64,000 nucleotides of DNA from Piezodorus guildinii (GCA_023052935.1 CM041298.1:25091692-25155691); one strand, 5' to 3'. Positions 10,418-21,060 are shown, counted from the first letter of the stretch. Translations and numbers: made by a program. The notes: generated by a model not told the origin, from the letters alone.

Positions 10418-10678
10418 ATTTGTTTCAATGGCGCGACAGTTACGTTACGATTAGTTACGTTTCACGATGCAATTTTTAGTGCAGGGTCATCACTCCCTAC
10501 GACTAATTTTGTGAGTGGCCACCCTTTGGCTGACGGGTCTCACATACCCGGGGAAGAGGTTGTGAGTGAATCTCCGTTTTTTTCACATCTTTATACAAGC
10601 CCCGCCAGGACTGGGATTCGAACTCAGAACCTGTAGCATGAGAAACTAGCGCGCTAGCCACTCAACCACGAGCTCCCC
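10418..10678 (-). mobile_element. SINE-B copy
   Basis: On the minus strand the head at 10678 reads 'gggagctcgtggttgagtgg' then 'ctagcgcgctagtttctcat' and a B-box 'gttcgaatccc'. The body (ccgtcagccaaagggtggcc-like, cgcgccattg-like) matches 41129-41424. Imperfect 13-bp flanking repeats (about 10405-10417 and 10680-10692, two differences) are probable target-site duplications. A and B boxes look serviceable for RNA polymerase III. Confidence 0.8.
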
Positions 10679-10734
10679 ATCGCGATTGCGAAAATTTTCT
10701 AATTATCACCTGAAAAATGTGTTTTAAGGTCCCC

Positions 10735-11453
10735 TGATTCTATCAAAATAGTCTCTCTCTGTGAAATAACATACGACTGATAGTTAAGTCTAGCACATAA
10801 AAAAAAGTCGTACGGAACTGAAATTTCATGTTCAAGACAAACTATACGTCCGAGACGTTACAACTTTTTCATTAAAATCAGATTACTAGAAGATTCACTT
10901 TTTGCCTTTTATACCTTTTTTAAGATTTGGATTAACATCGCTATATTGTAAAATTTAATGAGCTTTAATATCATGTAGGTTTCATCCTGATAGAAATAGT
11001 CTGACATGGCTTAAAAACCTATAGTTTAAATTTTCTTCCTCTAATGTATCTTTAATTTTGTAGATTCGAAAAAAATAACCATATCATCTTGTTAGCGTCG
11101 ACAGAAAAAACAAAACAGATGAATTCGATATCCAACTAAAGACGAAAACGGCAAAAATATTTTTGTATGTAGTTTTTGGATAATAATAACAGTAATATAG
11201 ACGTATTTAAATACCAATGGAAAGAGAAAGATTTTAGAAAAAAATATAATCTCATACAAAAAACAATGAAAGACATAGGAGAGTGTCGAATACGGCAGAA
11301 ACGTTTTATTTATTATTATACGAATCAATTTAATATCGTTAATCTAAATCATATACTTCTAACGAATGTTAATAAACTTATTATTTAAATTAAATTAAAA
11401 CTTTTTAAAATTAATTTTAACAACCAACGTTAATGAAAGTCTTGTGTCACCCA
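10735..11453 (-). mobile_element. M1 copy, reversed, degraded right end
   Basis: Read backwards it follows the M1 order from the left end (minus strand 11453: 'gtgggtgacacaagactttcattaacg') through the internal blocks to about 10735. The terminal 'cgatcgcaatac' part is lost. Short frames inside are translations of non-coding sequence. Confidence 0.65.
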
Positions 11454-11454
11454 C

Positions 11455-11948
11455 TTATTGTAACTTTTTTTTAAAGTTCTTAAGTTTATTTGAAGAACAT
11501 GAAAGTAGCTGAAATGCTAGTTGCAAACACCAGATTTTTAAAAATCATAATAATTAAAAATTTAACTAACGCTAACATGAATTTGAGATATATTCTTTCC
11601 CCCCTCTGATCCATGCCTGAGGGATTCCATTGGCAGACATCGATCTGACCCTGTAAGAGACGTCCCTTACTCCCTACACGATACACGCCCTAGACCTGCT
11701 GAGAGATCTGCGAAGGGCCCTAGATAGAACAGCTATTGCTATATAAGGGACTAAATAAGGCTGGGAGAAAGAAGGTCTGGTATTATCGATTTTGCTCTCC
11801 GGCCGGTCGGGCCCTAGCTCAGCCGAATTCAACCGTCCTTTCGATGCCTCCTGATGTAGGCATATAGTCTATGGAACTACTATAATATCATGTAAATACA
11901 TAACAAGGTAAACTATTATATCACTTACAGAACATTAATAAACATAAA
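11455..11948. other. No gene recognised; GC-richer unassigned island
   Basis: 11580-11870 is distinctly richer in G+C than its surroundings ('gaagggccctagatagaac', 'ctccggccggtcgggccctag'). It has no long frame or tRNA box and no match elsewhere in the window. It could be an unclassified SINE or a piece of unique host DNA. Confidence 0.3.
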
Positions 11949-12517
11949 AATCTGGCGCGGGCGACACACGACTTTCACTTACCTCCACTTTTAAAATCAA
12001 TGAACGAATTTTCAGATACAGTTAGAGATAAAAATACGTGAAACTATTAAAGAATTAATTAAATTGAATTTCTGTAGAAACATGTGTTTTATTAGGTACT
12101 TTAGAGAAAGGAAATTTTTCTAAAATATCGGCATTTAAACCCTGTCAGACCATTTTAATTCGCATAAAACTTAAATGATATTAAAGCCCATTACATTTTA
12201 CATCGATATAGCGAGTTTAATCAATATCGCCAGAATGATTTTCGAGAGAATCGAAAAAAGGTGCAAAATCCATGGTGTAAAGTGGCTCTTCTGGTATGCT
12301 CATTTTGATGAAAACGGTTTTGTAACGTCTCGGGCGTATATTTGTGTTAAATATGAAATTTCAGTTTCATAAGACTTACCGTTTCCGCCCGGGAGTTACC
12401 ACACAGACCTTTTGCGGGACTTGGTTATTTGGACTCAAGGGACCCTAAAATCTCTATTTCCGTTGAAAACTGGAATTCGAAAATTTTCACGATCGCAATA
12501 CTTTCCCTTATTATATA

Positions 12518-12650
12518 GCATTTCCAAGTCAATTGTAACCTTTTCCAAGTCAAATGTAACCCTTTCCATTTCAAATGTCACCTTTTCCAAGTCAAATGTC
12601 ACCTTTTCCATTTCAAATGTTACCTTTTCCAAGTCAAATGTCGCCTGTTT
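12518..12650 (+). repeat. 21-bp tandem repeats, left foldback arm
   Basis: Six copies of a 21-bp unit whose members alternate between '...ccaagtcaaatgt' and '...ccatttcaaatgt', so the true period is 42 bp. Because 21 is a multiple of three, both strands stay open and give artefactual seven-residue repeats (SNVTFSK/SNVTFSI; KVTFDLE/KVTFEME). I do not regard these as proteins. Confidence 0.9.
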
Positions 12651-12889
12651 CTTCACTTCTAGCCTTAAATATTCCGTTTTATTTATTTATTTATTGAAAA
12701 ATTATTAGTTTAATTAACATTATGACTTTTTTAATCATTTTGGCATATAATAATTGATTTTTTTTTTGGGTCTTTTAGATATTTGATACCAAGTTCTGTT
12801 TTTTACTAGCTAATATTTAAAAAAATTAATTATCGTCTATTTAGTTTAAAGATAGTTGTTGATTTTGATTTTTTAGAGAGGAGGGTTAG

Positions 12890-14010
12890 TTTTTTGGAAT
12901 AATTAATGTGTTTTCGGGTATTATAATTAAATGTTTCGAGCTGTATTTTTTATCGCTCGCGTGCATGTTAACTCGCATTAACTTTTAAAGTTTTTTTATT
13001 GATATAGGGATTAATTAATGTACTTTCGGGTGGTTATGATTACGTTTTTTGAACTGTATTTTTTATCGGTCATGCATATTTCAACTCACATTTACTTTTA
13101 ATGTTTTTTATTGATATAGGGATTAATTAATGTGTTTTCGGGTATTATAATTACGTTTTTCGAGCTGTATTTTTTATCGCTCGCGTGCATGTTAACTCGC
13201 ATTAAATTTTAATGTTTTTTATTGATATAGGGATTAATTATTTTGCTTTCGGGTGGTTATGCTTACGTTTTTCGAGCTGTATTTTTTATCGCTCATGCGT
13301 ATTTTAACTCGCAGTTACTTTTAATGTTTTTTATTGATATAGGGATTAATTAATGTGTTTTCGGGGATTATAATTACGTTTTTCGAGCTGTATTTTTTAT
13401 CGCTCGCGTGCATGTTAACTCGCATTAAATTTTAAAGTTTTTTATTGATATAGGGATTAATTATTTTGCTTTCGGGTGGTTATGCTTACGTTTTTCGAGC
13501 TGTATTTTTTATCGCTCATGCGTATTTTAACTCGCAGTTACTTTTAATGTTTTTTATTGATATAGGGATTAATTAATGTGTTTTCGGGGATTATAATTAC
13601 GTTTTTCGAGCTGTATTTTTTATCGCTCGCGTGCATGTTAACTCGCATTAAATTTTAATGTTTTTTATTGATATAGGGATTAATTATTTTGCTTTCGGGT
13701 GGTTATGCTTACGTTTTTCGAGCTGTATTTTTTATCGCTCATGCGTATTTTAACTCGCAGTTACTTTTAATGTTTTTTATTGATATAGGGATTAATTAAT
13801 GTGTTTTCGGGGATTATAATTACGTTTTTTCGAGCTGTATTTTTTATCGCTCGCGTGCATGTTAACTCGCATTAAATTTTAATGTTTTTTATTGATATAG
13901 GGATTAATTATTTTGCTTTCGGGTGGTTATGCTTACGTTTTTCGAGCTGTATTTTTTATCGCTCATGCGTATTTTAACTCGCAGTTACTTTTAATCTTTT
14001 TATTTTTATA
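12890..14010 (+). repeat. ~112-bp tandem array, left foldback arm
   Basis: The marker 'gatataggg' recurs at 13001, 13113, 13224, 13335, 13447, 13559, 13670, 13782 and 13894, a spacing of 111-112 bp. From about 13100 two variants alternate: one with 'cgcgtgcatgttaactcgca' and one with 'catgcgtattttaactcgca', giving a ~223-bp higher-order unit. Units inside the array are nearly identical; the outermost and the inner ones toward 14500 drift. Confidence 0.9.
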
Positions 14011-14859
14011 GAGATCTATCGTTGTGTTTTCGCGGGGTTATGAAAATGTTTAAAACCTTTTTTATTATCACTCGTGCAGATTTCAACTCGCCTTTATTTT
14101 TGATTTTTTTTTTTTTGATATTGGTATTGATTATTTTGTTTTTGGTTCTCATTATAACGTTGCTGGAATATACATCGTTTAGCTTTTTCTTTTATTTTTT
14201 TTTATTATTATTATTTTATAAAAGGATTAGTTATAGGTCCTTTTCTAGCGTCCTGAGTAAATTTTTTCAACTAAATCTTTTGTAAAGGATCCGCTTCCTA
14301 ACTTGGTCTTACAATTATTTGATAATTTAATTGAGGAATCGTTTATTCTATTTTCGGGTGTTCTGATAACATTATTTGAACCAAATTTGTTATCGCTTTT
14401 ACTCATTTTAAGTTACTGTTCCTATTTCATAAATATTCGATAGAGTGATCGTTTATAGTGTTTTCGGGAATACTAATAGAGTTTATGACATTTATTTATA
14501 GCTAGTGCACATTTTAACTTAAATAAAAAGTGATCTAGAAGAATGCGCAATCGCGATGTAACGTCCAAATCAAAAATGTAATCAGATCCTGCAAAAACAC
14601 AATAAATAATTTGTACATCATATTATAACATAATACCTACGGTTTGTAGAAATTCCCAAGTGCATAAAAGAAAAAAGTTCAAAACACGTTATGAGAATCC
14701 CCTAAAACAAAAACAAAGAAAGACCACTGCAAATGCAAGTTGAAATGAGAGCAAGCGACAATAAAAACAGCTTAAAAAACGTAATCACAAGACCCGAAAA
14801 AGATAATTACAAACGTCTATAACAATAAAAAATATCAAAAGTAAATCCGAATTGAAATA

Positions 14860-15600
14860 CGCATAAGCGATGAAAAATACAGCTCGAAAAACGTAATCAT
14901 AACCACCCGAAAGCACATTAATTAATCCCTATATCAATAAAACACATAAAAAGTAATTTTTAGATAAAATAAGCGCGAGCGATAAAAAATACAGCTTGAA
15001 AAACGTAATTATAATCCCCGAAAACACATTAATTAATCCCTATATCAATAAAAAACATTAAAAGTAACTGCGAGTTAAAATACGCATGAGCGATAAAAAA
15101 TACAGCTCGAAAAACGTAAGCATAACCACCCGAAAGCAAAATAATTAATCCCTATATCAATAAAAAACATTAAAATTTAATGCGAGTTAACATGCACGCG
15201 AGCGATAAAAAATACAGCTCGAAAAACGTAATTATAATCCCCGAAAACACATTAATTAATCCCTATATCATTAAAAAACATTAAAAGTAACTGCGAGTTA
15301 AAATACGCATGAGCGATAAAAAATACAGCTCGAAAAACGTAAGCATAACCACCCGAAAACAAAATAATTAATCCCTATATCAATAAAAAACATTAAAATT
15401 TAATGCGAGTTAACATGCACGCGAGCGATAAAAAATACAGCTCGAAAAACGTAATTATAACCACCCGAAAGTACATTAATTAATCCCTATATCAATAAAA
15501 AAACTTTAAAAGTTAATGCGAGTTAACATGCACGCGAGCGATAAAAAATACAGCTCGAAACATTTAATTATAATACCCGAAAACACATTAATTATTCCAA
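14860..15600 (-). repeat. ~112-bp tandem array, right foldback arm
   Basis: About seven inverted copies of the left-arm unit; 'ccctatatca' recurs at roughly 111-bp steps (14927 to 15485). The same two variants alternate. There are fewer units than in the left arm, so the arms have changed length independently. Confidence 0.9.
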
Positions 15601-15837
15601 AAAACTACCCCTCCTCTCTAAAAAATCAAAATCAACAACTATCTTAAAACTAAATAGACGATAATTAATTTTTTTAAATATTAGCTAGTAAAAAACAGAA
15701 CTTGGTATCAAATATCTAAAAGACCCCAAAAAAATATCAATTATTATATGCCAAAATGATTAAAAAAGTCATAATGTTAATTAAACTAATAATTTTTCAA
15801 TAAATAAATAAATAAAACGGAATATTTAAGGCTAGAA

Positions 15838-15976
15838 GTGAAGAAAAAGGTGACATTTGACTTGGAAAAGGTAACATTTGAAATGGAAAAGGTGACATTT
15901 GACTTGGAAAAGGTGACATTTGAAATGGAAAGGGTTACATTTGACTTGGAAAAGGTTACAATTGACTTGGAAATGC
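15838..15976 (-). repeat. 21-bp tandem repeats, right foldback arm
   Basis: Mirror image of the 12518-12650 array, with the same alternation of two 21-bp variants and almost the same length. It ends at the terminal GGAAATGC. Confidence 0.9.
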
Positions 15977-16003
15977 TATATATACTAGGTGAAAGTAAAA
16001 AAA

Positions 16004-16901
16004 CATGTGGTGCTAGTTGCAACACAGCGACTTTCACTTACCTCCGTTGTTAAAATCAGTTTATGAACATTTAAATAAATACATTTATATAAAAAAAAAA
16101 ATAGTATTATACATCTTTATTACTACTATTCATATGTTTTAAAACACATAATTGTATAACAAATATTTTTGCAATTTTCTACTTTAGTTGTTCATAAAAT
16201 TCACAATTTCTATAATATCGTGACTCTATCTACCACCTAAAACCCGTATGCTACTTGTCTCCTCTCTCATTCCCCCCTTGTTTGACTGCGGTTGCCTCGT
16301 ATATGGTGGGCTGTCTGAGGAATTCGATATGAGACTAAAAAGACTAATGAATTGTTTCATTAGATTCACATGTGGAATCCCTAGACGCTCCGTTGTTTCT
16401 AGAAGGTATACCGAGTTAAATTGGCTTTATCTCTTCTTCATCCAATTTTTTAACACAAAAAAACCTCCTTATATTCTTGATATGCTTACCACTTGTTCCT
16501 CTGTCCATTCAGTTAACACTAGATCCCAACCCACAAACTTGTATATACCTTTTTTCTTTTGTCTTTTTTACATTTTTGAGATTTTGAAATTTTTAAAATT
16601 TTAAAAAAATTGCATAATGCATCATTTAAAGTAGATCTTCCGATCAGTCAATTTTAAAGAAAAAGTTGCTGTAACATATCAAACGTATAGTTGCGTTAAA
16701 TATGAAATTTTAGTTTCGGACGACTTTAATTTTAGCGGTAGACTTACAACACAGAGACACACAAACAGACTTTTTTGCGGGACTTGGTTATTTGGACTCA
16801 GGGGACTCTAAAACGTGTATTTCCGTCGAAAACTAGAATTAGAAAATTTTCACGACCGCAATACTTCATTTACTATATTTCATATATAGGTAAGTTAAAG
16901 T
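16004..16901 (+). mobile_element. M1 copy carrying a CR1-like fragment
   Basis: M1 left end at 16004-16045 (degraded, 'tggtgctagttgcaacacagcgac') and right end 'catataggtaagttaaagt' near 16884-16902. The middle is replaced by a LINE fragment (16222-16555), after which the M1 order resumes ('ttgcataatgcatcatttaaag', 'gggacttggttatttggactc'). Confidence 0.65.
16222..16555 (+). pseudogene. CR1-like LINE fragment (RT C-terminus)
   Basis: Close relative of 25848-26195: 'MLLVSSLIPPLFDCGCLVYGG', 'RLMNCFIRFTCGIPRRS' and 'RRYTELNWLY' are all readable in one frame of 118 codons starting at 16248. Relative to the intact copy a ~50-bp deletion removes the segment after 'LNWLY'. Both ends are truncated and no 3' hairpin is present, so it is not a simple 5'-truncated insertion. 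Confidence 0.8.
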
Positions 16902-16978
16902 AGTATTTAGAGAATCGCGTTGAAAATATATGGAAACACGTGTTTCAGAAAAAATAATCTTTTATAAAATTTCCTATA

Positions 16979-17013
16979 ACAGTGATTCCCAAGAAGTGGT
17001 CCGTGGACCCTTG
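16979..17013 (+). repeat. hAT-like terminal sequence scrap
   Basis: The stretch 'cagtgattcccaagaagtgg' and the following 'tccgtggacccttgg' resemble the CAGTGNTTCCCAA... ends of many hAT transposons. No matching opposite end or 8-bp duplication is visible, so this is a weak call. Confidence 0.3.
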
Positions 17014-17149
17014 GTGTACATAAGATACGAGTTTTTTTTTCTAAAACCTTTAACTCTCCGATTGTATATCATACATCTCATATTACTATTCTTGTGTTCA
17101 AATTGTGTTAAAATCGTTCAGCTTGAATATTGACCTTTTTTTATTAATA

Positions 17150-18032
17150 TTGGGTTGTTTCACATGAAATGTCCATTTTTATAGTTTCTGAAATACATAA
17201 AGGATTTTGCATGTCTCTGTTGTTGTCTTCCGAATGTTGACATATTTAAGGTAAACAGTTACTAATCCTCTACCTTTGTATTATAAACATTAGCTTCCCA
17301 ATCAATTACCTACTTCTTAGTATACCTCCAAATATGAACATGAAAACACGCGATTTTCGAGTAACATTTTTGTACGAGTTTAAACTCGGCCATTCAACAG
17401 CTGAAACCGCTAGAAATATTCGTAAGGCGTTTGGGAAAGAGAGTGTTAATGAACGGACTTGGAAAACTTACACCGAGGAAGACCTCCGTCCGTAATAGAC
17501 AACGATGTCCTCAAACTTACAGTAGAAGGAAACCCCTACCTAACAGTTAAAGGACTCTCAGCACAACTAAATACAAGTGCATCTACCGTTTCCAGACATT
17601 TAAAGTCTATTGAGAAAGTAAAAAATCTCGATACATGGGTACCTCATTATCTCACCGAGCGGCAGCAAGACCCCATGTTTCAAAATATACCGTGCAAAAA
17701 TTGAAAGAACTGTGCTACGAAGTTCTTCCTCACCCACTTCTATATTCTCATACATGTCTTTAACAGATTACCACCTGTTCAGGAATTTAGACAACTTCGT
17801 CAAAAGAAAACTTTTTGAAAGTGATGATCAAGTGAAAAGTGCGTTTTCAGATTTTGTTTCACTTCAAAGCTCAGAGTTTTTCAGTTCGGGGATAAAAAAG
17901 TTGGTGTCACGTTGGGAAAAATGTGTAGAAAAAGAAGGTAAATACTTGTAATAAAATTATCTTGTTTTCATATCGTATTTTTAATAAAAATCCTTTACCT
18001 TGGAAAGGGACATTTCATGTGATACAACCCAA
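17150..18032 (+). mobile_element. mariner transposon, internally deleted (883 bp)
   Basis: Terminal inverted repeats of ~26 bp (TTGGGTTGTTTCACATGAAA... at the left; its inverse with one or two differences at the right) sit inside a TA duplication (17148-17149, 18033-18034). Intact relatives are about 1.3 kb; roughly 400 bp of the transposase gene are missing. With good ends but no functional transposase it could move only in trans. Confidence 0.9.
17334..17951 (+). pseudogene. mariner transposase pseudogene
   Basis: The N-terminal helix-turn-helix begins at ATG 17334 ('RVTFLYEFKLGHSTAETA', 'GKESVNERTW'). After a frameshift and small deletion the second DNA-binding helix region follows (17459-17690, 'TVKGLSAQLNTSASTVSRHL', 'WVPHYLTERQQ'). 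The catalytic core with the first two Asp residues is deleted. The C-terminus resumes at about 17715 with a degraded 'LPHP', then 'DYHLFRNLDNFV' and 'SRWEKCVEKEGKYL'. Family knowledge: mariner transposases need three Asp residues (DDD); only the region of the third remains. Confidence 0.85.
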
Positions 18033-18041
18033 TAATAATAA

Positions 18042-18098
18042 AATTATATGATCGCAATACTTTTCCTTCCTATATAATTCACGTGTAGGTAAATAGAA
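18042..18098 (+). mobile_element. M1 right-end fragment
   Basis: 'atgatcgcaatacttttcctt' (split by two differences from consensus) followed by 'gtgtaggtaaatagaagtaaaa' is the last ~55 bp of M1. The mariner element lies just upstream, so it probably landed in or beside an M1 copy whose left part is gone. Confidence 0.6.
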
Positions 18099-18099
18099 G

Positions 18100-18753
18100 T
18101 AAAAAGGTGATCTCGGCCTAATCACTTCATTGCACGGTCTTAGGCCTAAAAAACTGTTCATATCTTTAAATGTTCTCACCCCAAGATCATACGTGGGTTT
18201 TAGATATACAGATTTTTATTTATTATAGGTTAAGATTTTTATGTGTTTGTGAGATTGGTCATAATTATAATCTGATTTGCGTGAAACGTAATAGGTAAGT
18301 AGAGAAGACTAAACACGGTATTAATCCCTTTTACTGAAAGGTAACTTCTACGTTAGTAACATTCGCATACACAGCTGTACCCCGTGTTCTTGCTAGCCCA
18401 TTGCTCGTACGGGTTCAGCTGACTCGATGAAATAAATTAAACAGCTAGGGATGCCTGTTCGACTGTTCATCAGCAAGCCTCCTCAAATATTGAACTTGCC
18501 TCGAGTGTCCTAGAGGGTTTGCAGAGCTACCCGGTCCGGGATCGAATAACTTCTATTAGCAGCAGCCTGTTTGCTATACAGATCAGGGCAGAATCACTTT
18601 ATATTTATACGTCGCGGCCTTTTCTCGAATTCAGTGTGAACAGCCCAAGTATATTTAGACAGATTTTCTTAAATCATTTCTTTAAATAACCTTTTAAATT
18701 TTATGAAAAATTTGGATTAATTTTATTAAAAAAAAAAGATTAGAATAAGAAAA
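18100..18753. other. No gene recognised; unassigned GC-richer patch
   Basis: 18340-18600 is GC-richer than its neighbours and carries short words such as 'cccgtgttcttgctagccca' and 'ctacccggtccgggatcgaa'. It has no frame above 60 codons and no copy elsewhere in the window. Confidence 0.3.
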
Positions 18754-18754
18754 A

Positions 18755-19515
18755 ATCTGGTGTGGGTAACACACAACTTTCACTTACCTCCGTTTTTAGA
18801 ATCTATTTAAGAATTTTCATAGTAAGATAAAAAAAAAATGAAACCATTAAACATTTAATTAAATGAGATTTCTATAGAAACATGTGTTATATTAAAATAC
18901 CTGTAATATTATAATATAAAATAATCACTTAGTCTTATCGGCTTTTCATCACTCTCTACTAACTTATAAGATTTGTGTATGAGATAATATTTTTTTTCTA
19001 AGATCTTTAGCTTTCCAACGGTATATTATACATCTATATTACTGTTTTTGTGTGTAAAAACGCAAAAATTGCATTAACAAAAACATTTTTTTTTTCAGTT
19101 TTCTCCTTTAGTTGGATATCGAATTCGTTCAACGAATATATTTACCTGATTTTTATTTATGATAACAAGATGGTATGGTTATTTTTATAGAATGTACCTT
19201 TACATTAGACGATGAAATGTTAAAATATCGGCATTTACGCCCTGTCGGACTATTTCAATCAGAATGAAACCTACATGACATTAAAGTCCATTAAATTTTA
19301 CATCGATATAACTCTCTATATCGATGTAAACTTTAATGAAAATCGTTAGAGCTGTTTTTGAGAAAAGCGTAAAAAGATACAAAATGGGTTGTATAAAGTG
19401 ACTCTCCTGGCTTGCTGTTTTTATTTAAAAAATTTCTGTAACATCCCGGGGGTATATTTGTCTCAATTATGAAATTTCTGTTTCGTAGGATTTTCGATTT
19501 TCGCGCTGGAGTTAA

Positions 19516-19557
<42 letters not shown>

Positions 19558-19655
19558 GCACACACACACACACACACACACCTTCTTGCGGTTCTTAAAA
19601 TGTTCACGATTCTTTCCCTTACCATTTATTTCAAACATAGGTAAGTGAAAGTAAA
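18755..19655 (+). mobile_element. M1 copy with expanded (CA)n
   Basis: Complete M1 from 'aaaaatctggtgtgggtaac' to 'cataggtaagtgaaagtaaa'. The short CA stretch that all M1 copies carry before 'gacctttttgcggg' is here a ~65-bp CA run (19514-19581). At 19265-19335 the 'aaattttacatcgatata' block is present twice in opposite orientation, forming a ~20-bp-arm hairpin not seen in other copies. Confidence 0.75.
19514..19581. repeat. (CA)n microsatellite
   Basis: About 33 CA units with a few interruptions (ACC, CGCG), inside the M1 copy. On the minus strand it creates a run of Val-Cys codons, which is not a gene. Confidence 0.95.
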
Positions 19656-19659
19656 AAGA

Positions 19660-19700
19660 AGTATGGTGATCGCAACACACGATTATCACTTACTTTATAG
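19660..19700 (+). mobile_element. M1 left-end scrap
   Basis: 'tggtgatcgcaacacacgat' followed by 'tatcacttactttatag' is a degenerate M1 left end directly behind the previous copy's right end. The rest of this copy is missing. Confidence 0.45.
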
Positions 19701-19819
19701 TTTAAAATAAATTTAAGAAATATCAAGATTTCTTAAAAAAATTTTATTACTGATAATTAAAAGTGAAATTGATAATAAGTCAAGTAAATTTTCTTTCAGA
19801 TAAAATACATTAAAAAAAA

Positions 19820-20885
19820 ATCTGGTTCAGTTAACGCACGGCTTTCACTAACCTTGACTGTTAAAACCATTTAAGAACTATTGAAAAAACTTGAATTTTA
19901 ACATTTTAAAGCTTTTTCAAATAAAATGTTTATACAGTTTTGTTGGAAAATGATTTAGGTTAAATAATATATTTATATTCGTTACTTTATTTATTTTTAA
20001 TTTTTATTATGCCTATTTATGTGAGGTGATTTGTTTATATACTTTAATGAGATGTAAAAGATATATTTTAGGTTTATTCTTATTTATTTATTTTGAATAT
20101 GTACATAGAGATGTCACAATGACCTTTTATTTATTTTTTTTTCTTCTTTTTTTGTTATTTAAATGTAGTTATATATTGTTTTGACCATTAATGTTATTCT
20201 GAAGGGGCATTGTCCCAGAATAAAGTTTATTTTCTATTTCTATTTATGATAATATTTTTTTATAAACTCTTCAGCTTTCTAACGGCAATACATCTATGCT
20301 GCTGTTCTTATGTTCAAAAACCGCAAAAATACATTAAAAATATATTTTTACCATTTTGTCATTAAGTTGGTTATCAAATTTATTTAACTTTTATAATTAC
20401 TCGTTTTCCATCAACCCTAATAAGATGAAATGTTTAATTCTTTAGAATATATAAAAGTATAAGTACTTTAGATGTAGACAATTAAAACTATCTGTATTTA
20501 AGGTCTGTCAGAATATTTTAATTAGAATGAAGCCTAAGTGACATTAAATTTTAAAATTAAAACCGTTTTAAAAAACCGTTAAATTTTATATTTATGTAGC
20601 TAGTGAGTTTGATTAAAACCCACTTTAGACTATGTATTTTACTTGTTTTAACGATTTTCTCATATACGGCTTTAAATATAAGATTAAAATCGTTAAAGCC
20701 GTATATGAGAGAATCGTTAAAATGAGTAAAATGCATGGTCTAAAGTGGGCCTTCTCTTGGTTTTTCCGGAAATGGTTGCTGTGACATAAATTTGCTTCTG
20801 AAATATGAATTTAAGTTTTATAAAATTTATAGTTTACGATCTTGACACACATATACTTTTTTTGAGACGGTTATTTGGCCTCATA
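19820..20885 (+). mobile_element. M1 copy with LINE tail and inverted duplication
   Basis: M1 left end at 19820 ('tctggttcagttaacgcacg'); the M1 order then breaks for a CR1-like 3' end (19965-20250) and resumes at 20260 ('ttataaactcttcagctttctaacgg'-like). A 57-bp segment is inverted and repeated at 20621-20752. The right end is lost after 'gacggttatttggcctca'. Confidence 0.6.
19965..20250 (+). pseudogene. CR1-like LINE 3' UTR insertion
   Basis: It ends with the family's terminal hairpin (20204-20208 pairing with 20212-20216, one G-U) and AGAATAAAG, followed by a short (CTATTT)n tail near 20232-20248. Only 3' UTR is present, as expected of a severely 5'-truncated LINE insertion. Confidence 0.65.
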
Positions 20886-21060
20886 GGTCCAGACAGTATT
20901 GGAACGAAGCATGGTGAATATTAGTAAAAAAGGAATTCCAAACGGTAGTGAACGGTTGAGAAAGTAATGTACAAAGTTCGGTTATGTAGGAAAAAAAGTA
21001 TATGGTGAATGGTGTAGTATATTTAGAGAAATAAACCTGATGATATTTTTCGTTTCAATA
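20885..21060 (-). pseudogene. CR1-like LINE scrap
   Basis: Words such as 'gaagcatggtgaatattagta' (20 bases of it diagnostic) and 'ggaattccaaacggtagt' parallel 44318-44370 in the same orientation, i.e. the minus-strand CR1-like RT C-terminus. Very degraded. Confidence 0.4.

Larger units (their letters stand above)
12518..15976. mobile_element. Foldback-type element with long, repeat-built inverted arms
   Basis: Ends are GCATTTCCAAGTCAATTG... and its exact inverse complement, flanked by TATATA on both sides (12512-12517, 15977-15982), a possible 6-bp duplication within an AT-rich site. Each arm, from outside in, has a ~130-bp array of 21-bp repeats, ~240 bp of single-copy sequence, then a long array of ~112-bp repeats. 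The right arm mirrors the left. The centre (about 14010-14860) holds progressively decayed copies of the same unit and no transposase. Drosophila FB elements have the same plan (long arms of nested direct repeats), but this is a structural analogy, not sequence homology. Confidence 0.85.
11950..16000 (+). mobile_element. M1 copy split by a foldback element
   Basis: The left part (11950-12511) is a good M1 copy from 'tctggcgcgggcgacacacg' to 'cgatcgcaatactttccctt'. The last ~20 bp ('tatactaggtgaaagtaaaa', 15981-16000) lie on the far side of the foldback insertion. Together they make one M1 copy of ordinary length. Confidence 0.75.

Noticed and set aside
12412..12708. 98-residue frame with SNVTFSK/SNVTFSI repeats (and minus-strand KVTFDLE/KVTFEME; mirrored at 15786-16053)
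   Set aside because: It is the translation of 21-bp DNA repeats in the foldback arms; both strands and both arms are open because 21 is divisible by three. No conserved start, flanking domain or codon bias.
14022..14285. 87-residue Phe/Leu/Ile-rich frame that looks like a membrane protein
   Set aside because: It comes from T-rich decayed satellite units at the centre of the foldback element; composition alone explains the hydrophobicity.
19333..19689. 118-residue frame with a Val-Cys run
   Set aside because: It spans the (CA)n microsatellite inside an M1 copy.
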